A stretch of 29,135 nt of DNA from an uncultured Lachnospiraceae bacterium (GTDB lineage: Bacteria; Bacillota; Clostridia; Lachnospirales; Lachnospiraceae): assembly GCA_910589385.1 (NCBI GenBank), contig CAJUTU010000041.1:1-29135 (forward strand), given 5' to 3'. Shown here in pieces: positions 13,633 to 22,243 of the stretch. Position 1 is the stretch's first letter; every line of letters begins with the position of its first letter. The notes below the pieces were generated by a model. The model was not told the origin of the DNA. It ran no database searches and saw only the letters and a list, made by a program, of their open reading frames with translations. The translations under genes and the position numbers were made by a program.

Positions 13633-14469
13633 ATGATTTATGAGCCATTATTTAAATTAGAGCGGACAGGTGTACAGATCCACTATTACACGAGTGTAAA
13701 AAAATATAATCCGGTCCACTGGCATTCTGCGATTGAATTGATCTATATCCTCAATGGACAGGGAATGATCATGATAGAAGGGAAGTATTATCCGGTCGTT
13801 GCGGGGGAGTTCGTTGTGATCGATTCCAATCAGCTCCATGAATTTCGATATATGGGCGCATCCATGTCGGTTGTTATTCATTTCTCGCGGAGCAGTATGA
13901 AGAATTTTATACCGAATCTGGAAGAATATCATTTTCGCTGCACTAGAGCAGATTTAAAAAAAGAACAGCTTGCAGCTTATCTGGAAGTCTGTGAACTGCT
14001 GAAGAAGCTTCCGCCGCTGTATGTGATGCATCCCACAGGATATAAGCTGAAAAGCCAGGCAGTTGCGATGGAAGTCTTTTTTGAACTGGTGAACCAGTTT
14101 GCCGTACAGGGAGAGGTCCTGCAAAAGACGGCGAAACAGGAGGATTTAGGGCGGCTTGAGGAAATTATAGAATATATAGAACTTCACCATAAAGAGCAGA
14201 TTTCTCTGGAGGAAATTGCTTCTCATTTTTATCTGAGCCGGGAATACTTTAGCCGGTTTTTCCGCAAAAACCTGGGTGTGACATTTTCAAGGTATGTGAA
14301 TCAGGTTCGTCTGATGCATATATATCAGGAGATTTGTAATACACAGTCAGGAATTATGGAACTGGCGGAAAAGCATGGGTTTACAAATTATAAAATGTTT
14401 CATAAGATGTTCCGGGAGATTTATGGATGTACACCGCGGGAGGTACGGCAGGATCAGAAGGAAGCCTGA
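13633..14469 (+). CDS. AraC-family regulator with cupin sensor domain
   Basis: From ATG 13633 the protein has 278 residues. The N-terminal half is a cupin-like ligand domain (HWHSAIELIYILNGQGMIMI, then GEFVVIDSNQLHEF), and the C-terminal 100 residues hold two helix-turn-helix motifs (ISLEEIASHFYLSREYFSRF and IMELAEKHGFTNYKMFHKMF) ending in the usual YGCTPREVR. Such proteins usually activate sugar or stress genes upon ligand binding. The frame is open further upstream, but the region before 13633 overlaps the end of the previous gene and the promoter, and GAAGGGAAGG precedes ATG 13633. No transporter or enzyme operon is adjacent, so the regulon is not clear; the flanking genes are unrelated housekeeping genes. 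Confidence 0.9.
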   Translation: MIYEPLFKLERTGVQIHYYTSVKKYNPVHWHSAIELIYILNGQGMIMIEGKYYPVVAGEFVVIDSNQLHEFRYMGASMSVVIHFSRSSMKNFIPNLEEYHFRCTRADLKKEQLAAYLEVCELLKKLPPLYVMHPTGYKLKSQAVAMEVFFELVNQFAVQGEVLQKTAKQEDLGRLEEIIEYIELHHKEQISLEEIASHFYLSREYFSRFFRKNLGVTFSRYVNQVRLMHIYQEICNTQSGIMELAEKHGFTNYKMFHKMFREIYGCTPREVRQDQKEA

Positions 14470-14509
14470 GAGGGCATCTATGGAAATGGCGGTAAGGAAG
14501 AAGACAGAG

Positions 14510-14525
14510 GTACTTTAAAAAGTAC
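14510..14525. other. Small hairpin between AraC-type gene and pcrA
   Basis: GTACTTT (14510-14516) pairs with AAAGTAC (14519-14525) almost without loop. Without a following T-run it is a weak terminator at best; it may be a binding palindrome. Confidence 0.25.
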
Positions 14526-14550
14526 TCTTGAATGATGACAGGAGAAAATT

Positions 14551-16782
14551 ATGAGTATATATGATTCACTGAACGAACAACAACAAGAGGCAGTATACCA
14601 TACAGACGGCCCGCTTCTGATCCTTGCAGGCGCCGGTTCAGGGAAGACCAGAGTCTTGACCCATCGTATTGCATACCTGATGGAAGAAAACAAAGTGAAC
14701 TCGTGGAATATACTTGCTATTACATTTACGAATAAGGCGGCAGGTGAAATGAGGGAACGTGTCGATAAGCTGGTAGGTTTTGGCTCAGAAAGCATCTGGG
14801 TGAGCACCTTTCATTCTACCTGTGTACGGATCTTGCGAAGGCATATCGATCGTCTGGGATATGATAATCATTTTACGATCTATGACAGTGATGACCAGAA
14901 AACGTTGATGAAAGAAATCTGTAAAAGCTTAAATATTGACACGAAGGTGTATAAAGAACGGGCGCTTTTAGCGGCAATCTCATCCGCAAAGGATGAGACT
15001 TTGACCCCGGGAGAATATGAAGGCAGAGCAGAGGGCGATTATGGCAGACAGAGAATTGCGAAAGTGTACTGGGAATATGAAAAACAGTTAAGGGCCAATA
15101 ATGCACTGGATTTTGATGATTTATTGCTCAAGACCGTCCAGCTGTTCCAGACTCAGCCGGATGTTCTGGAGTATTATCAGGAGCGGTTCCGTTATATCAT
15201 GGTGGACGAATATCAGGATACGAATACAGTACAGTTTAAGTTTATCAGCCTTTTGGCATCAAAATATCGGAATCTGTGTGTAGTGGGAGACGATGATCAG
15301 TCTATCTATAAATTCCGGGGAGCTAACATTCAAAATATTTTAAATTTTGAAAAGGAATATGAGGATGCAAAGGTCGTGAAGCTGGAGCAGAATTACCGTT
15401 CTACCGGCAATATTTTAAATGCGGCGAATGCGGTGATCCGCCATAATGTGGGCAGGAAGGACAAAACCCTTTGGACAGATAATGGAGAGGGGGACCGGCT
15501 CAGGGTCCGTCAGTTTTACACTGCGTTTGACGAGGCTGAATTTATTGCGGAAGATATTAAGGCAGAAGTCCGCCGGGGACTTCCATATAACGGCTGTGCT
15601 GTTTTATACCGCACCAATGCACAGTCACGTCTTTTGGAAGAAAAATTTGTGGCTTCGAATATCCCTTATAAAATCGTGGGTGGGATTAATTTCTATGCGC
15701 GCAGAGAAATCAAAGATTTACTTTGCTATCTCAAAACAATTGATAATGGGCAGGATGATCTGGCAGTGAGGAGGATTATTAATGTGCCGAAACGTGGGAT
15801 CGGGCTGACTACCATCAACCGGGTGCAGGAATCTGCCGCGTCGAGAGGGATTGGATTTTACCAGGCTCTGCAGGGGCTGGATTTAATACCAAATATTGGA
15901 CGGGCAGCGTCAAAGCTGGATTCTTTCGTTGCATTAATTGAATATTTCAAAGGCAGGGCAAAGGAAGAAAGTATTTCAAAGCTGATGGAAGAAATCCTTG
16001 AGATGACGGCATACATAGAGTCACTGGAAGCTGAGGACAAAGAGGACGCTGAGGCCAGGATACAGAATATTGACGAGCTGCTGAGTAAAATTGTTTCTTA
16101 TGAAGAGGCTTGTGAAGAAGCAGGAGAAAAGCCGGCACTGAGTGGATTTTTGGAGGAGGTAGCATTAGTAGCGGATATTGACAGCCTGGATGAGAATCAG
16201 GATTATGTTGTGTTAATGACTCTGCATAGTGCGAAGGGGCTCGAATTCCCTCATGTATATTTAGCCGGGATGGAGGATGGTTTGTTCCCCAGCGCCATGT
16301 GTATTGATGATCCGGAAGAGTTAGAAGAAGAGAGGCGGCTATGTTATGTAGGGATCACAAGAGCACAACAGAAGCTGACGGTGAGCTGCGCCAGGCAGCG
16401 TATGATACGGGGGGAAATTCGTTTTCATCAGGTATCCCGGTTTTTAAGCGAGATTCCACAGGAACTCATCGAGACAGAGGAACGGCTGTTTGAAGAGGAA
16501 AGGAAAGTTCCGGTGCCAAATGCCAGACAGCATGCCAGACAGGCATTTCAGCAGCAGCCATTCCAAAGCCATGTTGCTGGAAAAGGTACAAAACAATATA
16601 CGGTAACAAAAGGAAAAGGGCTTGATTACACGGTTGGGGACCGGGTACAGCATATAAAATTTGGAAAAGGCGTGGTGAAAAATATTACAGAGGGCGGCAG
16701 AGATTATGAAGTGACAGTAGATTTTGACTCTGCAGGGGTTAAGAAAATGTTCGCGTCCTTTGCAAAACTTCAAAAGTTGTAA
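14551..16782 (+). CDS. pcrA: ATP-dependent 3'-5' DNA helicase PcrA/UvrD
   Basis: PcrA is a superfamily 1A helicase that unwinds DNA in repair, removes RecA filaments and drives replication of rolling-circle plasmids. All SF1 motifs are visible: Walker A GAGSGKTR at residues 27-34, motif Ia ITFTNKAAGEMR (about 55-66), motif II VDEYQDTN, motif III GDDDQSIYKFRGA, motif IV QNYRS, motif V TLHSAKGLEF and motif VI LCYVGITRAQ. A C-terminal region carries a Tudor-like end (GDRVQHIKFGKGVV near 690-703) that binds RNA polymerase in homologues. The length of 743 residues is normal for the family. The start ATG 14551 has AGGAG nearby. The short hairpin at 14510-14525 lies in the 81-bp gap after the AraC gene. 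A host PcrA is the expected partner for the Rep at 9356-10438. Confidence 0.95.
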   Translation: MSIYDSLNEQQQEAVYHTDGPLLILAGAGSGKTRVLTHRIAYLMEENKVNSWNILAITFTNKAAGEMRERVDKLVGFGSESIWVSTFHSTCVRILRRHIDRLGYDNHFTIYDSDDQKTLMKEICKSLNIDTKVYKERALLAAISSAKDETLTPGEYEGRAEGDYGRQRIAKVYWEYEKQLRANNALDFDDLLLKTVQLFQTQPDVLEYYQERFRYIMVDEYQDTNTVQFKFISLLASKYRNLCVVGDDDQSIYKFRGANIQNILNFEKEYEDAKVVKLEQNYRSTGNILNAANAVIRHNVGRKDKTLWTDNGEGDRLRVRQFYTAFDEAEFIAEDIKAEVRRGLPYNGCAVLYRTNAQSRLLEEKFVASNIPYKIVGGINFYARREIKDLLCYLKTIDNGQDDLAVRRIINVPKRGIGLTTINRVQESAASRGIGFYQALQGLDLIPNIGRAASKLDSFVALIEYFKGRAKEESISKLMEEILEMTAYIESLEAEDKEDAEARIQNIDELLSKIVSYEEACEEAGEKPALSGFLEEVALVADIDSLDENQDYVVLMTLHSAKGLEFPHVYLAGMEDGLFPSAMCIDDPEELEEERRLCYVGITRAQQKLTVSCARQRMIRGEIRFHQVSRFLSEIPQELIETEERLFEEERKVPVPNARQHARQAFQQQPFQSHVAGKGTKQYTVTKGKGLDYTVGDRVQHIKFGKGVVKNITEGGRDYEVTVDFDSAGVKKMFASFAKLQKL

Positions 16783-16811
16783 CCTTTTATAAAAATTTTA
16801 ATATAATTTAG

Positions 16812-16840
16812 TAGTAATCTGAAATTGTTAGTGTTATAAT
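16812..16840 (+). promoter_or_regulatory. Probable promoter of the small membrane protein gene
   Basis: A perfect TATAAT at 16835-16840 lies in an AT-rich gap about 50 nt before the gene. The -35 (TAGTAA at 16812-16817, 17-nt spacer) is poor. Confidence 0.35.
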
Positions 16841-16888
16841 AATAAAAAACAAAACCTGTTTATAAGATAGGGAAAGGACGGAAAGGAT

Positions 16889-17137
16889 ATGGATGCTATG
16901 AGCAGAGTGGAAGAATTGATCGCGGAGACAAAGTTAAAGGAGCTTCTTCATAAGAACGAGAAAGAACAGCAGAAAAATGAGATTATCTGGATTCTTGCGA
17001 TCATCGGCGTTATTGCAGCAGTAGCGGCAATTACATTTGTAGTGTATAAGTTTGTGACACCAGATTATCTGGAGGATTTTGAAGAAGACTTCGATGATGA
17101 TTTTGATGATTATTTCAGCGAAGAGGATGAAGTATAA
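16889..17137 (+). CDS. Small membrane protein with acidic tail
   Basis: This 82-residue protein has an amphipathic charged N-terminal helix (about 1-30), one membrane helix (about 32-53, IIWILAIIGVIAAVAAITFVVY) and a strongly acidic tail of alternating Asp, Glu and Phe (LEDFEEDFDDDFDDYFSEED). With the basic and neutral part before the helix, orientation is not certain. I have a memory of similar short proteins in Lachnospiraceae but cannot name a family. AAAGGA lies 10 nt before ATG 16889; an in-frame ATG at 16898 is a second option. The gene is monocistronic with its own promoter and is followed by a terminator-like hairpin at 17250-17284. Confidence 0.72.
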   Translation: MDAMSRVEELIAETKLKELLHKNEKEQQKNEIIWILAIIGVIAAVAAITFVVYKFVTPDYLEDFEEDFDDDFDDYFSEEDEV

Positions 17138-17249
17138 TTTGTAACAGGATGCCAGTAAAGGGCGGTTTCTCAATAATCCGGCAATGCAATAGTATTGGGA
17201 GGGTATTCGTGCGTCTTTTGCCGGAAGTTTAGTGAAGAGTCTAGAATAA

Positions 17250-17284
17250 AGGCAGAATGTAATTTTGCACTCTGCCTCTTTTTG
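17250..17284 (+). terminator. Terminator before the rRNA methyltransferase gene
   Basis: AGGCAGA (17250-17256) pairs with TCTGCCT (17271-17277), followed by CTTTTTTT-like sequence. It closes the small membrane protein transcript and lies about 40 nt before the next start codon, so it might also act as an attenuator. Confidence 0.7.
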
Positions 17285-17325
17285 TATTGGATGAAAAAGA
17301 AAAGTATAAGGGAGTCAGAGAATTA

Positions 17326-18720
17326 ATGAAAAAGGGGCAGATTTTTGAAGGGATTATTGAGAAAGTGGAGTTTCCCAATAAGGGAAAGGTCTATGTACCA
17401 CAAGAAGAGCAGTATGTGGTGGTGAAGAATGGGATACCGGGCCAGAAAATACGGTTTGTCATACAAAAATTCAAACATGGAGATGCGCAGGGGCGGCTGT
17501 TAGAGGTGTTGGAAAAGTCCCCTCTGGAGACAAGAGAGCCTGTGTGCAGCCTGTTTCCCGCCTGCGGCGGCTGTATGTATCAGACGATGGCCTATGAGGC
17601 GCAGCTGGAGATGAAAGCGGGGCAGATGAAAGAAATTCTGGATGCCGCCATCTTACCGTACAATCCTTATTTGTTTGAGGGGATCAAGGGCAGCCCGAAG
17701 GAATTTGGCTACCGGAATAAGATGGAATTTTCCTTTGGAGACAAGTATAAGGGAGGGCCTTTATCGCTGGGGCTTCATAAAAAGGGAAGTACATATGATA
17801 TTTTGACCGCTTCGGACTGCCGGCTGGTCCATGAGGATATGACGAGAATATTAGTCTGTGTTCTGGAATGTTTTCGGGATATCGGCGCTTCTTATTATAA
17901 AAAGATGCAGCATGAAGGATATCTCCGGCATCTGCTGCTGCGCCGAGGGGATTCGACAGGCGAGATATTAGTGAATCTGGTCACCACAACGCAGGCAGAA
18001 TATGACCTGCAGCCTTTGGTGAAGCGGCTTCTGAAACTGAAGCTGGAAGGGAAAATTGTGGGGATCTTGCACATTTTGAATGACGCACTGTCTGACATAG
18101 TACAAAGTGACGAGACGAAGATTTTATATGGACAGGATTATTTTTATGAAAAACTTCTTGGAATGGAGTTTAAGATTACACCATTTTCTTTTTTTCAGCC
18201 CAATTCCCGTGGTGCAGAGCTTTTGTACCGCACAGTCAGGGCGTATATCGGTGATATTCAGAATATGACTGTTTTTGACCTGTTCAGCGGAACAGGGACG
18301 ATCGCTCAGGTATTGGCGCCTGCGGCGAAACAAGTTGTGGGTGTGGAGATTGTCCAGGAGGCAGTGGAGGCAGCCAGAGAGAATGCTGCAAAAAACGGGC
18401 TTAATAACTGTAAGTTTATTGCAGGGGATGTGTTCCGGGTTCTGGATGAAGTGGAAGAAAAGCCGGATATCATTGTATTAGACCCGCCCCGCGATGGAAT
18501 CCACCCCAAAGCGCTGCCAAAGATCCTGGATTATCATGTGGAGAAGATCATTTATATTTCCTGTAAGGTAACCAGTCTGGCAAGAGACCTTGAGATGATA
18601 CAGGGGAGAGGGTATGAAGTGGTAAAATGTGTGGCTGTAGACCAGTTCTGTGAAACAGTCCATACAGAGTGCATTTGTCTTTTGTCGAAAAAAACAGAAA
18701 AAGCGTCTGACTTTCTTTGA
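17326..18720 (+). CDS. rlmD: 23S rRNA (uracil-C5)-methyltransferase, RlmD/RumA type
   Basis: This 464-residue class I methyltransferase would methylate C5 of a uridine in 23S rRNA (the RlmD/RlmCD group; B. subtilis RlmCD modifies U747 and U1939). It has an N-terminal TRAM RNA-binding domain (about 1-60), four cysteines (Cys74, Cys80, Cys83 and Cys165) in the pattern of the 4Fe-4S cluster, the SAM site FDLFSGTGTIAQ, the LDPPRDGIHP block and YISCKVTSLARDL with the catalytic cysteine. Glu of the final HTECICLL is the usual base. I chose ATG 17326 because AAGGGAG lies 11 nt upstream; an upstream TTG at 17287 has no ribosome binding site. Two or three paralogues are common in clostridia, so the exact target uridine is not fixed by sequence alone. 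Confidence 0.92.
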   Translation: MKKGQIFEGIIEKVEFPNKGKVYVPQEEQYVVVKNGIPGQKIRFVIQKFKHGDAQGRLLEVLEKSPLETREPVCSLFPACGGCMYQTMAYEAQLEMKAGQMKEILDAAILPYNPYLFEGIKGSPKEFGYRNKMEFSFGDKYKGGPLSLGLHKKGSTYDILTASDCRLVHEDMTRILVCVLECFRDIGASYYKKMQHEGYLRHLLLRRGDSTGEILVNLVTTTQAEYDLQPLVKRLLKLKLEGKIVGILHILNDALSDIVQSDETKILYGQDYFYEKLLGMEFKITPFSFFQPNSRGAELLYRTVRAYIGDIQNMTVFDLFSGTGTIAQVLAPAAKQVVGVEIVQEAVEAARENAAKNGLNNCKFIAGDVFRVLDEVEEKPDIIVLDPPRDGIHPKALPKILDYHVEKIIYISCKVTSLARDLEMIQGRGYEVVKCVAVDQFCETVHTECICLLSKKTEKASDFL

Positions 18721-18728
18721 TTCTACCA

Positions 18729-18758
18729 TTGCAAGAACGGGTAGAATGATGCTATAAT
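18729..18758 (+). promoter_or_regulatory. Promoter of the DUF5717 operon
   Basis: TTGCAA (18729-18734) and a perfect TATAAT (18753-18758) are 18 nt apart. It reads into a leader of about 100 nt before the DUF5717 gene. Confidence 0.5.
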
Positions 18759-18777
18759 TCATAGTAGTGTACCCAAA

Positions 18778-18842
18778 GGACATCCCGTAATACATGTCCC
18801 TGCGGGGCTGGCGGACTGTGTCCGGTAAGGTATACCCAAAAG
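18778..18842 (+). promoter_or_regulatory. Structured leader of the DUF5717 operon
   Basis: GGACAT pairs with ATGTCC (about 18778-18799), and a second small hairpin GGAC/GTCC follows near 18813-18823. ACCCAAAGG and ACCCAAAAGG flank the structured part at about 18771 and 18834. It matches no riboswitch that I know. It may be a protein or small-RNA binding leader, or a chance fold. Confidence 0.3.
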
Positions 18843-18867
18843 GGATTGATTAAAGTAGGTGACGAAT

Positions 18868-21800
18868 TTGAAGAACAAGATTAAGCGTCTTTCTAAAGGA
18901 GATTTTCATATTCCACAACCGGATATTATTTTTTCTGAAACCCATATTACGATGCGGGTGGGTGAAGGAGAGGTTTATAAAGGCAGTTTTTCTCTACAGA
19001 ACCAGGGCGAAGGAACCATCAGGGGATTGGTGTATCCTTCCTCTTTCCGTATGCACTGTGAGGAGCAGGGGTTTGACGGCAATCCGGTGAATATCTATTA
19101 TGTATATGATGGGACCGGGCTGGTGCCTGGACATGTAGAGCATGGCCGGTTTACGATCGTATGTAATGGTGGGGAGTTTGATATTGCATTTACCGCGATC
19201 ATAGAGAAGCCGTTTGTTATGACACGTTATGGCAAGGTACAGAGTCTGGAAGATTTTAGAAAGCTTTCTTTCCAGGATCCGGCAGAAGCAGAAAAACTGT
19301 TCCGCTCTCGTGATTTTTACGAAATTTTAAAATATGAGGATAAAAGGATCCAGGCTCTCTATGATAATATGCGAAAATGGGAACTGGACCAGCAGGCATT
19401 GGAAGAATTTCTGGTGGGCTGCAAGCAGAAGGAAAAAATCTTCCTGACCCTGGAGGAGGAGAGCCGGGCATTTATCTCCCTGACAGAGACAAGGAAGGAG
19501 ATTTTTACCATCAAGAAGAATACCTGGGGGCATCTGTTAATCCATGTGCGTACAGAAAGTGATTTTCTGTCCATAGAGCGGACAAGGATTTCTACGGATG
19601 AATTTATTGGCAATTCTTATAGGATGGAATATGTTATCCACGAGGAAAGGCTGCACAAAGGAAGTAATTTCGGACAGGTTATCCTGGAATCCCCGTATGA
19701 GACGCTTACATATGAGATTGTGGTGGAAAAGAATGTAGACAGGGATGAGGAACACCATGCGGAGGAGCAGGAATTTGCAGGCATTTTGAAAGGATTTCTC
19801 CAAATTGAAGCAGGAAAGAAGGAATTGAGTATCTGGACGGAGGAAGCGCTGCAAAGGGTAGGGCATCTCCGGAAAAAGAATGACCGGAATGATGTATATC
19901 TTCTCGTGAATGCCCATATCTATTTGCTTGGCAATCGGGTAGAGGAGGCGAAGACGCTTCTGGAATCCTACAATTATAACCGATTTGCAATCGGAAGGAA
20001 CGTAGAATTGAGTTCCTATTACCTCTATTTGACGACTCTCCTGAGCAATGACTCTATTGGGCAGAGGCGTGTGGCAGAGGAGCTATCCAAATATTACATG
20101 AAGCATCCGGAGAGCTGGAAAATTTTGTGTATGCTTGTACAGGTAGACTCAGAATACAAGATTTTGAGTGAACGTCTGCGGGTTATGGAGAATCTGTTTT
20201 ACGAGGAAAAGCCCCATAGTCTGATTTTTTATCTATTAGTATTCCGGTGTTTCCGAGAGAAAAGCACCTCTTTGAAAAAGCTGGGGATGTTTGAGGTGCG
20301 TGTACTGTTTTTTGCAGCGAAATATAAGCTGATGACCAAAGAACTTGCCTTGTACACTGCGAATCTTGCAAGTCAGTTAAAGACATTTGACAAGCATTTA
20401 TATAATACGCTTGTATTATGCTATAAGATGTATCCGGAATCTATGATCCTGACAGCAATCTGTACGCTTTTGATCAAAGGTAACTGTGTGGACAATGTCT
20501 ATTTCCGCTGGTATGAAAAGGCAGTAAAGTCAGAGCAGAAGATCGCGCAGCTTTATGAGTACTATATGGCCTCTGTGAAGGAAACACAGTTTAAAAAGGC
20601 GCTTCCACGTTCTGTGTATCTGTATTTTATGCATGGAAATTCTCTGGATTACCATAAATTGACGTTTCTATATGCAAACATAGTCACTTATGTCGACGAA
20701 GGCAGTGAGATTTATGCCCATTATCGGGATGAGATAGAGGCTTTTGCATGGAACCAGATGGAACGCAGGCATATTGATGAACATCTGCGGATTATTTACA
20801 AAAGATTTGTGGCAGAACATCTGATGACTCCAGACCGGGTAAAGGCATTGTATGATATCTGCCATGCTTATGAGATTACGACAAAAGTACGGAATATGAA
20901 AGCAATCCATGTGGTTGCGGAGGATGGGAAGATTACCCAGACGGTTCCGTATACAGAAAGTGGGGCACAGGTCTTTTTGTACGCGAAAACGGACAGGCTC
21001 GTATGGGAGTCACGGGATGGAAGACACTATACGGATTCGATTCCTTATGAGAGTAAGCGTCTGTTTTATGAGCTGCGTTATATGGATATGTGCAAGCGCT
21101 ATATCAACGGCATGAAGCAGAAGAGGCAGGAAGAGGAAGCAGAGGAACTGACTCTGGAGATGGTACGCAGCGTCGGACTGGAGCAATATACGGATGACGA
21201 GATGTTTGCCCTGGCCGCGAAGACGATCCGTGACAATAATTGTGAAAATGATGATTTCCTTACTTATGTTTGTTTTGCGCTTTTTAGGAAAGGCAAGTAT
21301 GATAAGGTTACTTTAACATATCTGGCTAATTTTTATTGTGGGGCGACTACAGACATGAAGCTTCTATGGAGAGAAGCTAAGGAATACGATGTACATACAC
21401 ACAAACTGGGTGAGAGGATACTGACCCAGATGCTGTTTGCGGAAGAGATTTTTGCTGAGGCGCTTGTTTTTGAAGACTATTATGCTGAAGGGGCATATTT
21501 TGGGCTGCAGCAGGCGTATCTGGCCTATATGTCCAGGGAATATGTGGCAGAAGACCGGAAGATCAGCAGAAGTGTCATCGATATTATCTGCCGGGAATAT
21601 GAAAAAGGTGAGGATACTATCGATATCTGCAAGATTGCCGTGCTGAAATATTATGCAGACAAAGACTATACACCTTCCCAGCGCAGGACTCTGAAAAAGT
21701 TCTTGCAGGAGCTTTGCGGGAAGCAGCTTTATTTCCCGTTCTATCTGGCTTATGAGAAGGACTGGCTGATCGAACTACAGCTTTGGGACAAGACTTTGAT

Positions 21801-22161
21801 TGCTTACAAAGGACAGAAAGGCAGCCGTGTGATGCTTTACTACCAGCTCCAGAAAGGGGATTCGGAGAGTACAGACTATTCCACAGAAGTGCTTTCGCCA
21901 ATGTATGATAATATTTATGTAAAAAAATTTGTGCTGTTTGCCAATGAGACGTTAAAGTATTATTTTAAAGAGACGATCGATGGCAATTCTTACCGAAGTG
22001 ACAAGCAGACTTGTGGGAAAGAAATCAAAGAAGGCGAGAATGGGCGTTATGGGCGTCTGAATGATATTCTGCTTTCAGAGGGCAGCATCCGGGAATCCAG
22101 AATGAAAGCGTATGCGCAGGAAGATGCGGTTGCCGGGCATATGTTTGAGAATGAATCGTAA
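18868..22161 (+). CDS. DUF5717 family large repeat protein
   Basis: From TTG 18868 this protein has about 1097 residues. It fits the DUF5717 family, large uncharacterised proteins I know from Lachnospiraceae. The N-terminal 110 residues are beta-rich (DIIFSETHITMRVGEGEVYKG), a second beta domain lies around 200-290, and the rest (about 320-900) is helical with TPR-like pairs rich in Tyr and Leu. A beta-rich block follows near 690-740. No signal peptide or membrane helix is visible, so it should be cytosolic. I prefer TTG 18868 (AGGTGA 5 nt upstream, and the family starts at KNKIKRLSKG) to GTG 18859, which overlaps that site. It heads an operon with a DUF5716 gene and a TPR-like gene. The molecular function is unknown. 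Confidence 0.82.
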   Translation: MKNKIKRLSKGDFHIPQPDIIFSETHITMRVGEGEVYKGSFSLQNQGEGTIRGLVYPSSFRMHCEEQGFDGNPVNIYYVYDGTGLVPGHVEHGRFTIVCNGGEFDIAFTAIIEKPFVMTRYGKVQSLEDFRKLSFQDPAEAEKLFRSRDFYEILKYEDKRIQALYDNMRKWELDQQALEEFLVGCKQKEKIFLTLEEESRAFISLTETRKEIFTIKKNTWGHLLIHVRTESDFLSIERTRISTDEFIGNSYRMEYVIHEERLHKGSNFGQVILESPYETLTYEIVVEKNVDRDEEHHAEEQEFAGILKGFLQIEAGKKELSIWTEEALQRVGHLRKKNDRNDVYLLVNAHIYLLGNRVEEAKTLLESYNYNRFAIGRNVELSSYYLYLTTLLSNDSIGQRRVAEELSKYYMKHPESWKILCMLVQVDSEYKILSERLRVMENLFYEEKPHSLIFYLLVFRCFREKSTSLKKLGMFEVRVLFFAAKYKLMTKELALYTANLASQLKTFDKHLYNTLVLCYKMYPESMILTAICTLLIKGNCVDNVYFRWYEKAVKSEQKIAQLYEYYMASVKETQFKKALPRSVYLYFMHGNSLDYHKLTFLYANIVTYVDEGSEIYAHYRDEIEAFAWNQMERRHIDEHLRIIYKRFVAEHLMTPDRVKALYDICHAYEITTKVRNMKAIHVVAEDGKITQTVPYTESGAQVFLYAKTDRLVWESRDGRHYTDSIPYESKRLFYELRYMDMCKRYINGMKQKRQEEEAEELTLEMVRSVGLEQYTDDEMFALAAKTIRDNNCENDDFLTYVCFALFRKGKYDKVTLTYLANFYCGATTDMKLLWREAKEYDVHTHKLGERILTQMLFAEEIFAEALVFEDYYAEGAYFGLQQAYLAYMSREYVAEDRKISRSVIDIICREYEKGEDTIDICKIAVLKYYADKDYTPSQRRTLKKFLQELCGKQLYFPFYLAYEKDWLIELQLWDKTLIAYKGQKGSRVMLYYQLQKGDSESTDYSTEVLSPMYDNIYVKKFVLFANETLKYYFKETIDGNSYRSDKQTCGKEIKEGENGRYGRLNDILLSEGSIRESRMKAYAQEDAVAGHMFENES

Positions 22162-22167
22162 TGAATG

Positions 22168-22203
22168 AAAACAGCTTTGGACAGGCATGATTTGTGCTGT
22201 TTT
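22168..22203 (+). other. Intercistronic hairpin in the DUF5717 operon
   Basis: AAAACAGC (22168-22175) pairs perfectly with GCTGTTTT (22196-22203) in the 82-nt gap between the first two genes. It may be a partial terminator or an RNA stability element that sets the ratio of the two proteins. Confidence 0.35.
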
Positions 22204-22243
22204 GGACTGTTATTTTATGAAATTGTGAAGGAGGCTGGTTTGC

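Noticed and set aside
18560..18590. Lys in place of Asn in the YISC motif of the rRNA methyltransferase
   Set aside because: I recall the same YxSCK form in other clostridial members of this family, so it is not a sign of inactivity.
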